A stretch of DNA of 64,000 nucleotides from NCBI RefSeq assembly GCF_038397715.1, contig NZ_CP151633.1:434001-498000 (forward strand), in the 5' to 3' direction. The notes below the pieces were generated by a model that searched no databases, had not been told where the DNA came from, and saw only the letters and a program-made list of their open reading frames with translations. Every line of letters begins with the position of its first letter. Position 1 is the stretch's first letter. The position numbers were made by a program, and so were the translations under genes. This document shows positions 1-7,651 of this stretch, piece after piece. The DNA is from Microbacterium sp. LWO14-1.2 (lineage in GTDB: Bacteria > Actinomycetota > Actinomycetes > Actinomycetales > Microbacteriaceae).

Positions 1-1
1 C

Positions 2-262
2 GACCTGCTGTTCGAACACCAGCAGCAGCTGGGCCCCGACCTCTACGCGACGATCTGTGAGCGCCTCAGCCTGCCGCTGGACGAACTCCGTACGGCCGTG
101 ACCGAGGGCCGATACCTCTCTCGGATCCGCGCCGACGAGGAAGGCGGCATCCGCAGCGGTGTGAACGGGACGCCGACGTTCTTCCTCAACGGCCACCGCC
201 TCGACAGCGGAACTGAGGGCCTCGCCGAGGCTCTGGCAGGAGTGATCCGTCGCGCCGTTTGA
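2..262 (+). CDS. DsbA-family thioredoxin-fold protein, C-terminal part
   Basis: The window opens inside this gene; 86 residues and the stop are visible. The motif GVNGTPTFFLNG, with its Thr-Pro cis-proline pair, is the hallmark of the last beta-strand of the DsbA/FrnE thioredoxin fold, preceded by the helical region. The CxxC active site would lie upstream of the window, so oxidoreductase activity cannot be judged. The gene converges on the MFS gene across a shared hairpin. The family is clear, the substrate is not. It could equally be described as a 2-hydroxychromene-isomerase/DsbA-like oxidoreductase. Confidence 0.8.
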   Translation, partial: DLLFEHQQQLGPDLYATICERLSLPLDELRTAVTEGRYLSRIRADEEGGIRSGVNGTPTFFLNGHRLDSGTEGLAEALAGVIRRAV

Positions 263-278
263 GCCGTGTCAGCATCGA

Positions 279-309
279 AAGGGCCGCCGGGATCCACCCG
301 GCGGCCCTT
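279..309. terminator. Bidirectional hairpin between convergent genes
   Basis: A perfect 13-bp inverted repeat (arms 279-291 and 297-309, loop of 5) sits between the DsbA-like stop and the MFS stop. It can serve both strands. Confidence 0.8.
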
Positions 310-315
310 CACTGT

Positions 316-1512
316 TCAGCGGGCGATGCGGCGCATCCTCAACGCGGCGGCCACCGTCACGATTCCCACAAGGACGACGAACACCAGAAGCACGGTGATC
401 TGCGGCAGCACCGTCAGGGCGCCGCCGATGGCGAGGACCGGGATGGCCAGGCCGCAATAGGCGACGAGGAACATAGCGGCGAGCGTCTCGCCCCGGCGAC
501 CCGGTTCCGCGATCTCGGATGCCGTGGCCAGCGCACACTTAAACAGGGCGCCGACGCCCGCACCGCCGATGATCCCGCCGAGGAGGAACAGGGCGAGCGA
601 CGGTGCGAGAGCTCCACCGGCGATGGCGAGCAGCCCGATACCGCAGGCGACGGCGGCGAACAGCAGCTGCGTACGGCGAGCCACCCGGGCGAGAAGAACC
701 TGAGCAGCCGCGGCGGACCCGAAGACCAGGAAGACCGTGATGCCGGCCATCAGGTGCCCGTCTTCCTCGAAGATGCCGACGAGAATCGAGGGTGCGAGAG
801 ACGTGAACAGTCCGAAGAGCGCGAACCCGGCGAAGGCAGCGAAGGCGGCGGCGATGAATTGCCCACGGGATGCAGCGGGGACCGCGACCTTCTGCGGACG
901 ATACGCGCGCAGAGTTGGGGTAACGGTCTCAGGGACGAGCGCGACCGCGATGGCCAGGAGGATGAGGACCATCGCGAACACGGTGTGCGAAAGGTGCAGC
1001 GGGTGCGGCAGGAAGTCCGCGAACAGCCCACCGATGAGGGGGCCGAGGGCGAGGCCTCCGAGGTTTGCGCCGCCGGCGACGGATGCCGCGACGATGGCGT
1101 TCTCATCCGGCCGAGCGCGAGCCCTCAGCTCACCGAGGTGCGCGGTCGCCGTCGCGGTGAGCACGCCGATGCTGACGCCGTTGACGACGCGGGCCACCAG
1201 CAGACCCGGCACGTCGGTGAACACCATGAACACCACCGCAGAGAGCGCGGAGATGAGGATGGCGATGACGAGCATTCGGCGCCTGCCCATCCAGTCGCTG
1301 ACGTGACCGAGCAGGAAGAGGCTCGCGACGACGCCGACCGCGTAGGCCGCGAACACCACGGTGACGACCGAGACGGGGAACCCGTCGAGCTGCTGGTACA
1401 GCGGATACAGCGGTGTGGGGACAGTGGAATACGCCATCACCAGGAGGAACGCGACCGCCACCGCCCAGAACGGTGTCGTGCGGTGAGCGGTGTCGGAGTG
1501 TGTGAAGGCCAT
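316..1512 (-). CDS. MFS transporter, drug/metabolite exporter type
   Basis: A 398-residue inner-membrane protein with about 12 hydrophobic segments, the usual length for the major facilitator superfamily. The loop between helices 2 and 3 carries the motif-A-like sequence GHVSDWMGRRRM, and the N-terminus has TPLYPLYQQ, common in 12-helix proton-driven exporters. The substrate cannot be told from sequence. The gene stands alone: a strong hairpin separates it from the oxalate decarboxylase gene behind it, and it converges on the DsbA-like gene. ATG at 1512 is the first start that leaves a full first helix. Confidence 0.85.
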   Translation of the reverse strand: MAFTHSDTAHRTTPFWAVAVAFLLVMAYSTVPTPLYPLYQQLDGFPVSVVTVVFAAYAVGVVASLFLLGHVSDWMGRRRMLVIAILISALSAVVFMVFTDVPGLLVARVVNGVSIGVLTATATAHLGELRARARPDENAIVAASVAGGANLGGLALGPLIGGLFADFLPHPLHLSHTVFAMVLILLAIAVALVPETVTPTLRAYRPQKVAVPAASRGQFIAAAFAAFAGFALFGLFTSLAPSILVGIFEEDGHLMAGITVFLVFGSAAAAQVLLARVARRTQLLFAAVACGIGLLAIAGGALAPSLALFLLGGIIGGAGVGALFKCALATASEIAEPGRRGETLAAMFLVAYCGLAIPVLAIGGALTVLPQITVLLVFVVLVGIVTVAAALRMRRIAR

Positions 1513-1551
1513 CGCCTGCAGCTTTCTCTATGGGTGCGTGGTGAGGCAAGA

Positions 1552-1583
1552 ACGGCGCCGGAGGGGTGCCCCTCCGGCGCCGT
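1552..1583. terminator. Terminator hairpin after the oxalate decarboxylase gene
   Basis: Perfect 15-bp arms (1552-1566 and 1569-1583) with a 2-base loop, lying between the bicupin stop and the MFS start on the same strand. No T-run follows. Confidence 0.75.
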
Positions 1584-1621
1584 CTACCGCCTCGAGCCCG
1601 ATCCCGAGGCGACGTCTCTGC

Positions 1622-2833
1622 TTACCGCAGAGGAGTGATGCCCTGCGAGCCGCGCGGGAAGGTCGCGAGGACGGCGGGGTCGATGTTGAGGTGCGCCGAG
1701 ACGAGCTGCGGCGGCACGTGGGACAGCCAGTTGGCGAGGGAGATCTCCTCGTACTTGTCGGTGCGGAACACCTCGAGGAACTGCAGCACATCGTCGCCGG
1801 TGTTCTCGATGTAGTGGCCGAAGTTCTTGCGGACCACGCCCACATCACCCGGACGGAAGTCGGTGGTGTTCGCGTGCGGGCCGGTGTTGAACACGGTCAT
1901 CCGGGCGGAACCGCGGAGGTAGTACTGCCACTCGTCGGCATTCGGGTGCCAGTGCAGCTCTCGCATGGAGCCCGGCTCCACGGTGACGAGGGCCGCAGCG
2001 ACCGTAGACGAGTACTTGTAGTTGGTGGAGTCAGCGATCTGAATCGACCCGCCCGTGTTCTCGTACAGCGGCTTCGAGCGCGACAGGCGGAAGATGACCG
2101 GCTCCATGCCCCACTCGACGCCGGCAGCAGCCTGGTCGACCTCGAGGGCCGGCGGTTCGTCACCGGGGAAGATCCACAGATTGTGGAGCGGGATGTCCGA
2201 GAACACCTCCTGTGCGACACCGAAGTTCTTCGCCAGCACCTCGGGAGGGGTGTGCGCGAACCAGTCGGTCAGCAGCAGGGTGTTCGATTCGGACTGCTCG
2301 CCGTCGTCGAAGGCGAGCACGAACTCGGCGCCATCCGGGCCGAGCCCCTGCAGGGAGTGCGGCGTACCGGCCGGGAAGAACCACAGGTCGCCCTCCTCCA
2401 CGTCTTCCACGGCGGGGAGGCCGGAACGGCTGAGCGTTGTCACGCGGGCCTTTCCCCGAGTCATCACGGCCCACTCGGCGGTCTGGTGCCAGTGCAGCTC
2501 GCGAATGCCGCCGGGCTCCAGGTACATGTTCACTCCGGCGATCTCGTCGGAGATGTGGAAGTCCTGCTTCGTCAGCTCACGCGCCCAGCCACCACGCTGC
2601 ACGCGACGGGGCGAGATGTTGAACGACGACCAGAAGAACGGCTGCGTGCTGATGTCGGTCGCCGGCGCATGCATCTGGTCCGGGAACTGCGACTCGATGG
2701 CCTCGTTCTGCGGACCCGTCATCGTGTTGCTCTGTGGGCGGTCAGCGATGTTGATCTCGCCTTCCTGCGGCAGGTCGGGGTTACCCAGAGTGGGGACCTC
2801 ATGCCCGACGGGGACGTTCTCGGACGAATCCAT
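1622..2833 (-). CDS. oxdC: Oxalate decarboxylase family bicupin
   Basis: A 403-residue two-cupin enzyme expected to split oxalate into formate and CO2 using manganese. Both metal sites are complete: cupin 1 has HWHQTAEW (His114, His116, Glu120) and His159 in FFPAGTPHS; cupin 2 has HWHPNADEW (His294, His296, Glu301) and His340 in KNFGHYIEN. The lid loop over site 1 reads SESN at 181-184 where Bacillus OxdC has SENS; the catalytic lid glutamate is kept (Glu182). No signal peptide is seen. ATG at 2833 has an AAGGAG ribosome-binding site. The gene is monocistronic, ending at the hairpin 1552-1583. An oxalate oxidase is less likely because the lid glutamate is present. Confidence 0.9.
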   Translation of the reverse strand: MDSSENVPVGHEVPTLGNPDLPQEGEINIADRPQSNTMTGPQNEAIESQFPDQMHAPATDISTQPFFWSSFNISPRRVQRGGWARELTKQDFHISDEIAGVNMYLEPGGIRELHWHQTAEWAVMTRGKARVTTLSRSGLPAVEDVEEGDLWFFPAGTPHSLQGLGPDGAEFVLAFDDGEQSESNTLLLTDWFAHTPPEVLAKNFGVAQEVFSDIPLHNLWIFPGDEPPALEVDQAAAGVEWGMEPVIFRLSRSKPLYENTGGSIQIADSTNYKYSSTVAAALVTVEPGSMRELHWHPNADEWQYYLRGSARMTVFNTGPHANTTDFRPGDVGVVRKNFGHYIENTGDDVLQFLEVFRTDKYEEISLANWLSHVPPQLVSAHLNIDPAVLATFPRGSQGITPLR

Positions 2834-2987
2834 AGCTTGCTCCTTCGTGACGAATCCGGACGGTACTCAGGAGTCTGGCAACGCCCAGCGGTGCGCAACA
2901 GGGATAGCTGACGAACGTGCACTCGACACTCGTCGGACGCCGTCAACCGCGTCGTTCGCTTGGGTGGAAAGGTCCCGAGGAGGTTTC

Positions 2988-3719
2988 ATGTCGCTCGCCC
3001 ACGCCCCGTCACTTCGTCGCTACCCGCTGCTGGAAACGGTATGGGCGTCAACGTCACTCGCCTTCGTCTCCGGACTGCTCGACGCGTGGACGTTCGGTCA
3101 GGTCGGCACGTTCGCGACAGTGCAGTCCGGCAATCTCATCTCTCTCGGGTATCTCACCGCAGGGGGAAACGTCGGGCGCGCGCTCCTCGCCGCGAGCTCG
3201 GTTCTCGTCTTCGCTCTCGGCGCCTTCGTCTGCAGCATCCTGATCCTCTGGCTCTCCCGACGCGGTCGGTCGTACTCCGCGCCGATCCTGTTCGGGGAGG
3301 CGGTGTTCGTCGTGGTCCTTGCCGCGCTCAGCATCAGCCGTGTCGTCGAACCGATGTGGATCGCGTGGGCCATCAGTTTCCTCGCCGGAGTACAGGGCAA
3401 CGCCTTCCACCGCGAAGCAGGAATGCTCTACGGCAACATCGCCGTCACCTCCGTCATCCAGATGGCGGCGAGTCTGCTGGGACGGGCGGTCGGCAAGCGC
3501 ATCGCGGACGATGGCGAACGGCATATGCGGCCGGCGGGCGCGTACCTCGCCGTTCTTTTCGCCTTCGCCGTCGGAGGAGGTGGCGGCGGGTTCCTCCTGA
3601 ATCTCGGGTGGGAGGGCTGGTCCCTCGCAGGTGCCGCGGTTGTGCTCGCTGCGTTGTGGACGTGCGCGGTGCGTGGTCGTGGCGCCATCGACCCCGCACA
3701 GAACGCCCCCACGCCGTAG
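2988..3719 (+). CDS. DUF1275 (YoaK-like) membrane protein
   Basis: A 243-residue polytopic membrane protein of the YoaK/DUF1275 family, whose function is unknown. The family signature is visible near the N-terminus: GLLDAWTFGQVGTFATVQSGN, in shortened form G-x2-DA, F-A and the Q-S/T-G-N motif, then about six hydrophobic helices. ATG at 2988 follows a strong GAGGAGGT site. Longer in-frame extensions upstream run into the divergent bicupin promoter region and are not supported. It is transcribed alone, away from oxdC. Confidence 0.8.
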   Translation: MSLAHAPSLRRYPLLETVWASTSLAFVSGLLDAWTFGQVGTFATVQSGNLISLGYLTAGGNVGRALLAASSVLVFALGAFVCSILILWLSRRGRSYSAPILFGEAVFVVVLAALSISRVVEPMWIAWAISFLAGVQGNAFHREAGMLYGNIAVTSVIQMAASLLGRAVGKRIADDGERHMRPAGAYLAVLFAFAVGGGGGGFLLNLGWEGWSLAGAAVVLAALWTCAVRGRGAIDPAQNAPTP

Positions 3720-3737
3720 CCGGTTACGAGGGGCGCT

Positions 3738-3763
3738 GGTTGTCGATGCAGAACTCGACAACC
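3738..3763. terminator. Stem-loop after the DUF1275 gene
   Basis: Perfect 9-bp arms (3738-3746 and 3755-3763) with an 8-base loop start 19 bases after the stop codon. It is probably a terminator; an operator for the next gene is the alternative. Confidence 0.5.
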
Positions 3764-3785
3764 GTCTGAGCCGAACGCGGACGCG

Positions 3786-3803
3786 GACACCTACCTTGGT
3801 GTC
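3786..3803. promoter_or_regulatory. Small inverted repeat upstream of the small-gene pair
   Basis: GACACC and GGTGTC arms flank a 6-base spacer 27 bases before the ATG at 3830. This could be an operator for an autoregulated small operon. There is no independent support. Confidence 0.25.
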
Positions 3804-3829
3804 ACCGAGACCACAGAAAGTAGGCCCGC

Positions 3830-4099
3830 ATGTCCTCGCACCTGGGTGAGAACCACCGCAAGACACTCCGTCAGATCACCGCGCACCCGACGAGCAGCAA
3901 CGTCGAATGGCACGACGTCCTGTCCCTGCTCCGGGCTGTTGGAGATGTCACCGTCGAGCACAACAGCAAGGTCAAGGTCACGGTGGGCACCGAGACCATC
4001 GTGGTGTCACCTCCTCGGCAGAAGACCGTCGACGAGGACCTTCTCCTCGAGCTACGCCACCTTCTCCGCGCTGCCGACTACGCACCCGCCAACAACTGA
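3830..4099 (+). CDS. Small conserved-type protein of unknown function
   Basis: An 89-residue protein with no signal peptide or membrane segment. The middle holds HPTSSNVEWHDVLSLL and an alternating charged and beta-strand stretch (VEHNSKVKVTVG), ending in a leucine-rich helix. The layout resembles small actinobacterial proteins with an alpha-beta-beta-beta-alpha fold, such as the HicA-like double-stranded RNA-binding fold, but no catalytic histidine motif can be assigned. It is followed 20 bases later by another small gene. The function is not known. Confidence 0.6.
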   Translation: MSSHLGENHRKTLRQITAHPTSSNVEWHDVLSLLRAVGDVTVEHNSKVKVTVGTETIVVSPPRQKTVDEDLLLELRHLLRAADYAPANN

Positions 4100-4119
4100 C
4101 GTCAAGGATCGAGCACATC

Positions 4120-4311
4120 ATGAAGTCCTCTGCATCGCCCGCCGCCAACCTCACCGGCTCCGTCGACCAGCGGCTGTGGCAGCTGTCAGTCACTCCGAAG
4201 GCTGAGCAGACAGCCGGCTGGCTGCGGCAGCAGCTCGACTCCGCACTAGAGGAGTGGGCGAAAGACCGTACCGCTCTCGACATCGACCGCGAAGGTCGCG
4301 TCGACTTCTGA
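4120..4311 (+). CDS. Small hypothetical protein
   Basis: A 63-residue open frame starting at ATG 4120, 20 bases after the preceding small gene. It is predicted to be mostly helical, with an acidic and tryptophan-containing centre (QLDSALEEWAKDRTALDID). No family is recognised. Its position suggests co-transcription with the 89-residue gene; a two-gene toxin-antitoxin-like arrangement is possible but unsupported by motif. Confidence 0.4.
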   Translation: MKSSASPAANLTGSVDQRLWQLSVTPKAEQTAGWLRQQLDSALEEWAKDRTALDIDREGRVDF

Positions 4312-4504
4312 CGGCCGTCGGTACGACTTGCTTTCTCACTGTGTGGTTGTCGCAAGTGGCCGCGAGTTCACGACTTTCGCGGCCACCGGTGGTGGAGGAT
4401 CCGGCGAGGGGTCGTACTCGACGGCGTGCTCGACATAAGCGAGCCGCCCCACCATCTAACAGCCCGCCTCGGAGCGAGCAAGGTCTGCGACCGGGCGCGT
4501 CAGC
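4312..4504. other. Non-coding junction upstream of the truncated dehydrogenase
   Basis: About 190 bases without a convincing gene. It holds a 10-bp inverted repeat (4356-4365 and 4377-4386, 11-base loop), possibly a terminator for the small genes. The opening part is less GC-rich than its surroundings. The missing N-terminal half of the downstream dehydrogenase is not found in any frame here. Confidence 0.5.
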
Positions 4505-5182
4505 ATGCGGTCTGTGGGTTTCAGTGCGGGGGTCCCACCGGCGTTACCGGGGCCGACCGCCGCCGGCGACACCGTCGTCGTGTTCGGCGCCGGACCCGTC
4601 GGTCTCGCGGCCGCTCGATCGGCATGGTTCCTCGGCGCGGGGCGCGTGATCGTGATCGACCACATCGACTACCGGCTGGAGAAGGCGCGCGCCTTCGCCT
4701 TCGCCGAGACGATCCATCTGTCGGAGGTCGCCGACATCGTGCTCGCGCTCAAGAAGACGACCGGGTACCTGGGGGCGGACGTGGTCATCGACGCGGTCGG
4801 CGCCGAGTCCGACGGCAACGTGCTGCAGCACGTGACGAGCGCCAAGCTCAAGCTCCAGGGCGGCTCGCCGGTGGCCGTGAACTGGGCCATCGACTCGGTG
4901 CGCAAGGGCGGGACGGTCTCGGTGATCGGCGCCTACGGTCCGCTGGTCTCGGCCGTGCGGCTCGGCGACATCATGAACAAGGGACTCACGGTCCGGGCGA
5001 ACCAGGCCCCCGTCAAGCGCCAATGGCCGCGGCTGCTCGAGCACATCCAACAGGGCCTCGTCTCGCCGAGCGACCTGCTCACGCACCGGTTCCCCCTCGA
5101 GCACATCGCCGAGGCGTATCACGTGTTCTCGTCGAAGCTCGACGACTGCATCAAACCGCTCGTCGTCGTCGGAGAGGAATGA
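4505..5182 (+). pseudogene. Zinc-type alcohol/formaldehyde dehydrogenase remnant lacking the catalytic domain
   Basis: Only the NAD-binding half and C-terminal cap are present, 225 residues against about 390 for full-length glutathione-independent formaldehyde dehydrogenase-like enzymes. Recognisable sequence starts abruptly at AAGDTVVVFGAGPVGLAAARS, the Rossmann GxGPVG motif, and runs to the normal C-terminus with the GAYGP and NKGLTVRANQAPV segments. The GroES-like domain with the zinc ligands is absent upstream. The reading frame is otherwise intact, so the loss looks like a deletion or recombination event. It overlaps the next gene by ATGA, as an intact operon would. Calling it a short functional protein is possible but unlikely. 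Confidence 0.75.
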
Positions 5183-5751
5183 TCATGCCCTACGAAGCAT
5201 CCCGCCCGGCACTCGCCCCGTCCGAGGAGGAGGTCCGCGCCCGCATCCCGGGATGGGGTGCCGACCTCGCTCCCGAGCACCGCCGCACCTGGCAGGAGCT
5301 CGACGATGTCGGCGAGACCGGCGCGCACTGGATCTTCCCCGAACGGCAGGGCGACGACCCTCGCCGAGAGCGCTCGATCGAGCACGGCATGCTGCCACCG
5401 GTCTACGGCACGGCTCAACCGCTGAACGGACTCGCCGGTGCCATCCGCCGCTTCGCGTACGACCGCTTCAGCGAGACGAAGAACACCCGGTGGATGCTGC
5501 TGGTGCTCGGCGACCGGGTGGATGCCGTCACGGCGCACCTCCGGTCGTTCGCCTCGCGGCATCCCGACGATCCGGTGACGCAGACGGGGGTGGCCGCGGA
5601 GCTCGGCCATCACCCCGTGCGCTCCCGGTTCGGCCGCGGACGCCTCGACCTGCGGCACACCTGGATGGATCCGATCCTCGTCGTCGTCGGCCCGTGGATC
5701 GCGGCGGCAGCGCTGACGTTCTCCGTCCTCCGACGCCTGATCCGACGCTGA
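5179..5751 (+). CDS. Hypothetical protein with a C-terminal membrane anchor
   Basis: A 190-residue protein beginning in an ATGA overlap with the dehydrogenase remnant (a second ATG lies 6 bases on). The body is soluble and rich in charged residues; the last ~25 residues form one hydrophobic helix followed by RRLIRR, suggesting a tail anchor with the body in the cytoplasm. No family is recognised. Its coupling to the dehydrogenase implies a shared role that may have been lost with the truncation. Confidence 0.65.
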   Translation: MIMPYEASRPALAPSEEEVRARIPGWGADLAPEHRRTWQELDDVGETGAHWIFPERQGDDPRRERSIEHGMLPPVYGTAQPLNGLAGAIRRFAYDRFSETKNTRWMLLVLGDRVDAVTAHLRSFASRHPDDPVTQTGVAAELGHHPVRSRFGRGRLDLRHTWMDPILVVVGPWIAAAALTFSVLRRLIRR

Positions 5752-5772
5752 CCGAGCGCTCGTCCGTCGAGC

Positions 5773-7572
5773 TCAGCCGCGCGGGCGGTGGGCGCGGCGG
5801 GCGAGGGCGTCGGCCGCCCGCACGAGCGCGAGGTGCGAGAACGCCTGCGGAGTGTTGCCGAGCTGGCGCCCGGCGGCCACGTCGTACTCCTCCGACAGCA
5901 TCCCGACATCGTTCGCGAGCCCGCACAGGCGCTGCATGAGCGCCTCCGCCTCGTCGACGCGCCCTGTGCACGCGTACTGCTCGACGAGCCAGAACGAGCA
6001 CGCGAGGAACGCCCCTTCGGTGCCGGAGAGCCCGTCGACCCCCGTCGTGGTGCGGTAGCGATGGACGAGGCCGTCGTGCATCAGCGTCTGCTCGATGCGT
6101 GCGACGGTCGCCCGCATGCGGGCGTCGTCCGGCGCGCAGAAGCCCACCTGCGGGAGCAGCAGCAGCGAGGCGTCGACCTCGTCGGTCTCGTAGTGCTGCA
6201 CGAAGTGTCCGTCGACGACGCCGCGGGTGTCGATCTCGTCGCGCATGCGGTCGCGCAGTTCGCGCCAGCGCTCGACGGGGCCGTCGAGCCCGTCCTCCTC
6301 GACCGCGCGGACGGCCCGGTCGAACGCGGCCCAGATCATGACCCGCGAGTGGGTGAAGAAACGCGCCTCCCCCCTGATCTCCCACAGCCCCTGGTCGCGA
6401 CGCTCGATCTGCTCCGAGGCGAAGCGCAGCAGCTGCCGTTCGAGCGCCCACGAGAACGGGGACTCCGGAACGCCGGCCGCACGCGCCGCCGACAGCGTCA
6501 CGATCACCTCGCCCACGACATCCGCCTGGTACTGGGTGGATGCGCCGTTGCCGAGACGCACGGGGCGCGACCCCTCGAACCCCGGAAGGTGATCGAGCTC
6601 GCGCTCGGCGATGTCCCGCTCGCCCGCCGGTCCGTACATGATCTGCAGATCACCGGGGTCCCCGGCGACGGCGCGCAGCAGCCAGGTGCGCCAGGCATCG
6701 GCCAGGTGCAGGAAACCGTGCCCGACGAGGGCCTCCAGCGTGAGAGCGGCATCGCGCAGCCACACGTAGCGGTAGTCCCAGTTGCGCTCGCCGCCGATCT
6801 CCTCAGGGAGTCCCATGGTCGCCGCAGCCGCGATGCCGCCGGTCTCGTGATTCGACAGCGCGCGGAGGATCAGCAGCGACCGCACCACCTCGTCGCGATG
6901 CGGACCGTCGTGGGCGATCCGCCCCGCCCACTCCCGCCACCACGCGGCGGTCTCCGCGTGCGCCCGCTCGACGTCGAGCGGCTCGGGCACCTCGCGGTAC
7001 GAGGGGAACCAGGTGAGGTGCAGGTCGCGCGTCTCGCCCCCGCGCACGGCGACCTCGCCGCGGTGCTCATGGTCGACCGATGCGAGCGCGGCTCCGCGCA
7101 CCGCGACCGCGTCGGGACCGGCCATCGCGACGAGACACGGCGCCTCCGGGGTGCCTGTCTGGCGCAGCCACGGCATCGCCCTGGCGTAGTCGAACCTCAG
7201 CGTCAGATGCTGCGTGAACGACATCTCTCCGCTGATGCCCACGACACGGCGCACGAGATCGGTGCGCAGGATCTCGGCCTCCGGATCGGGGCCGACGGGC
7301 ATGAAGTCATGCACTTCCGCGACGGCGTCTCCGCTCTGCCAGCGCGTCACGAGCACGAACGTGTCGCCGTCGTAGCGGCGGGTGCTGACGGCATCCCTGT
7401 CCGTCGGCCGCAGCTCCCAGCGCCCGTGCGTCTCGTCGCCGAGCAGCGCGGCGAAGACTGAGGCCGAGTCGAGTCGCGGCAGGCAGAGCCAGTCGATGCT
7501 CCCCCCGCTCGAGACGAGGGCCGTCGTCCGACAGTTGCTGAGAAGGGCGTAGTCCTCGATCCGTTCCGGCAC
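5773..7572 (-). CDS. Glycoside hydrolase family 15 (glucoamylase/trehalase-like)
   Basis: A 599-residue cytoplasmic enzyme expected to release glucose from alpha-glucans or trehalose. The N-terminus has the family's GSIDWLCLPRLDSASVFAAL; the (alpha/alpha)6 barrel carries ERNWDYRYVWLRDAAL, a general-acid candidate in YQADVVGEV, and a general-base candidate in SGTEGAFLACSFWLVEQ. The GTG at 7572 begins VPERIEDYALLS, the usual family N-terminus, and a CACACT hexamer lies 7 bases before it; longer frames would run into the divergent gene. Actinobacterial members of this clade include trehalases, so either substrate is possible. Confidence 0.85.
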   Translation of the reverse strand: MPERIEDYALLSNCRTTALVSSGGSIDWLCLPRLDSASVFAALLGDETHGRWELRPTDRDAVSTRRYDGDTFVLVTRWQSGDAVAEVHDFMPVGPDPEAEILRTDLVRRVVGISGEMSFTQHLTLRFDYARAMPWLRQTGTPEAPCLVAMAGPDAVAVRGAALASVDHEHRGEVAVRGGETRDLHLTWFPSYREVPEPLDVERAHAETAAWWREWAGRIAHDGPHRDEVVRSLLILRALSNHETGGIAAAATMGLPEEIGGERNWDYRYVWLRDAALTLEALVGHGFLHLADAWRTWLLRAVAGDPGDLQIMYGPAGERDIAERELDHLPGFEGSRPVRLGNGASTQYQADVVGEVIVTLSAARAAGVPESPFSWALERQLLRFASEQIERRDQGLWEIRGEARFFTHSRVMIWAAFDRAVRAVEEDGLDGPVERWRELRDRMRDEIDTRGVVDGHFVQHYETDEVDASLLLLPQVGFCAPDDARMRATVARIEQTLMHDGLVHRYRTTTGVDGLSGTEGAFLACSFWLVEQYACTGRVDEAEALMQRLCGLANDVGMLSEEYDVAAGRQLGNTPQAFSHLALVRAADALARRAHRPRG

Positions 7573-7579
7573 GGACCGT

Positions 7580-7585
7580 AGTGTG
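7580..7585 (-). promoter_or_regulatory. Putative -10 of a leaderless GH15 transcript
   Basis: CACACT on the minus strand, 7 bases before the GTG start at 7572. Confidence 0.35.
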
Positions 7586-7651
7586 TCACGATTCCCCGCC
7601 CCGGGGCCACGGGGTGGCGCAGGGACACAGCGGATGCATACTCTCGTCGGC

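Noticed and set aside
4430-4560. tRNA-like or integration-site-like sequence before the truncated dehydrogenase
   Set aside because: No cloverleaf with a proper T-arm or anticodon could be drawn, and no integrase or direct repeat is near.
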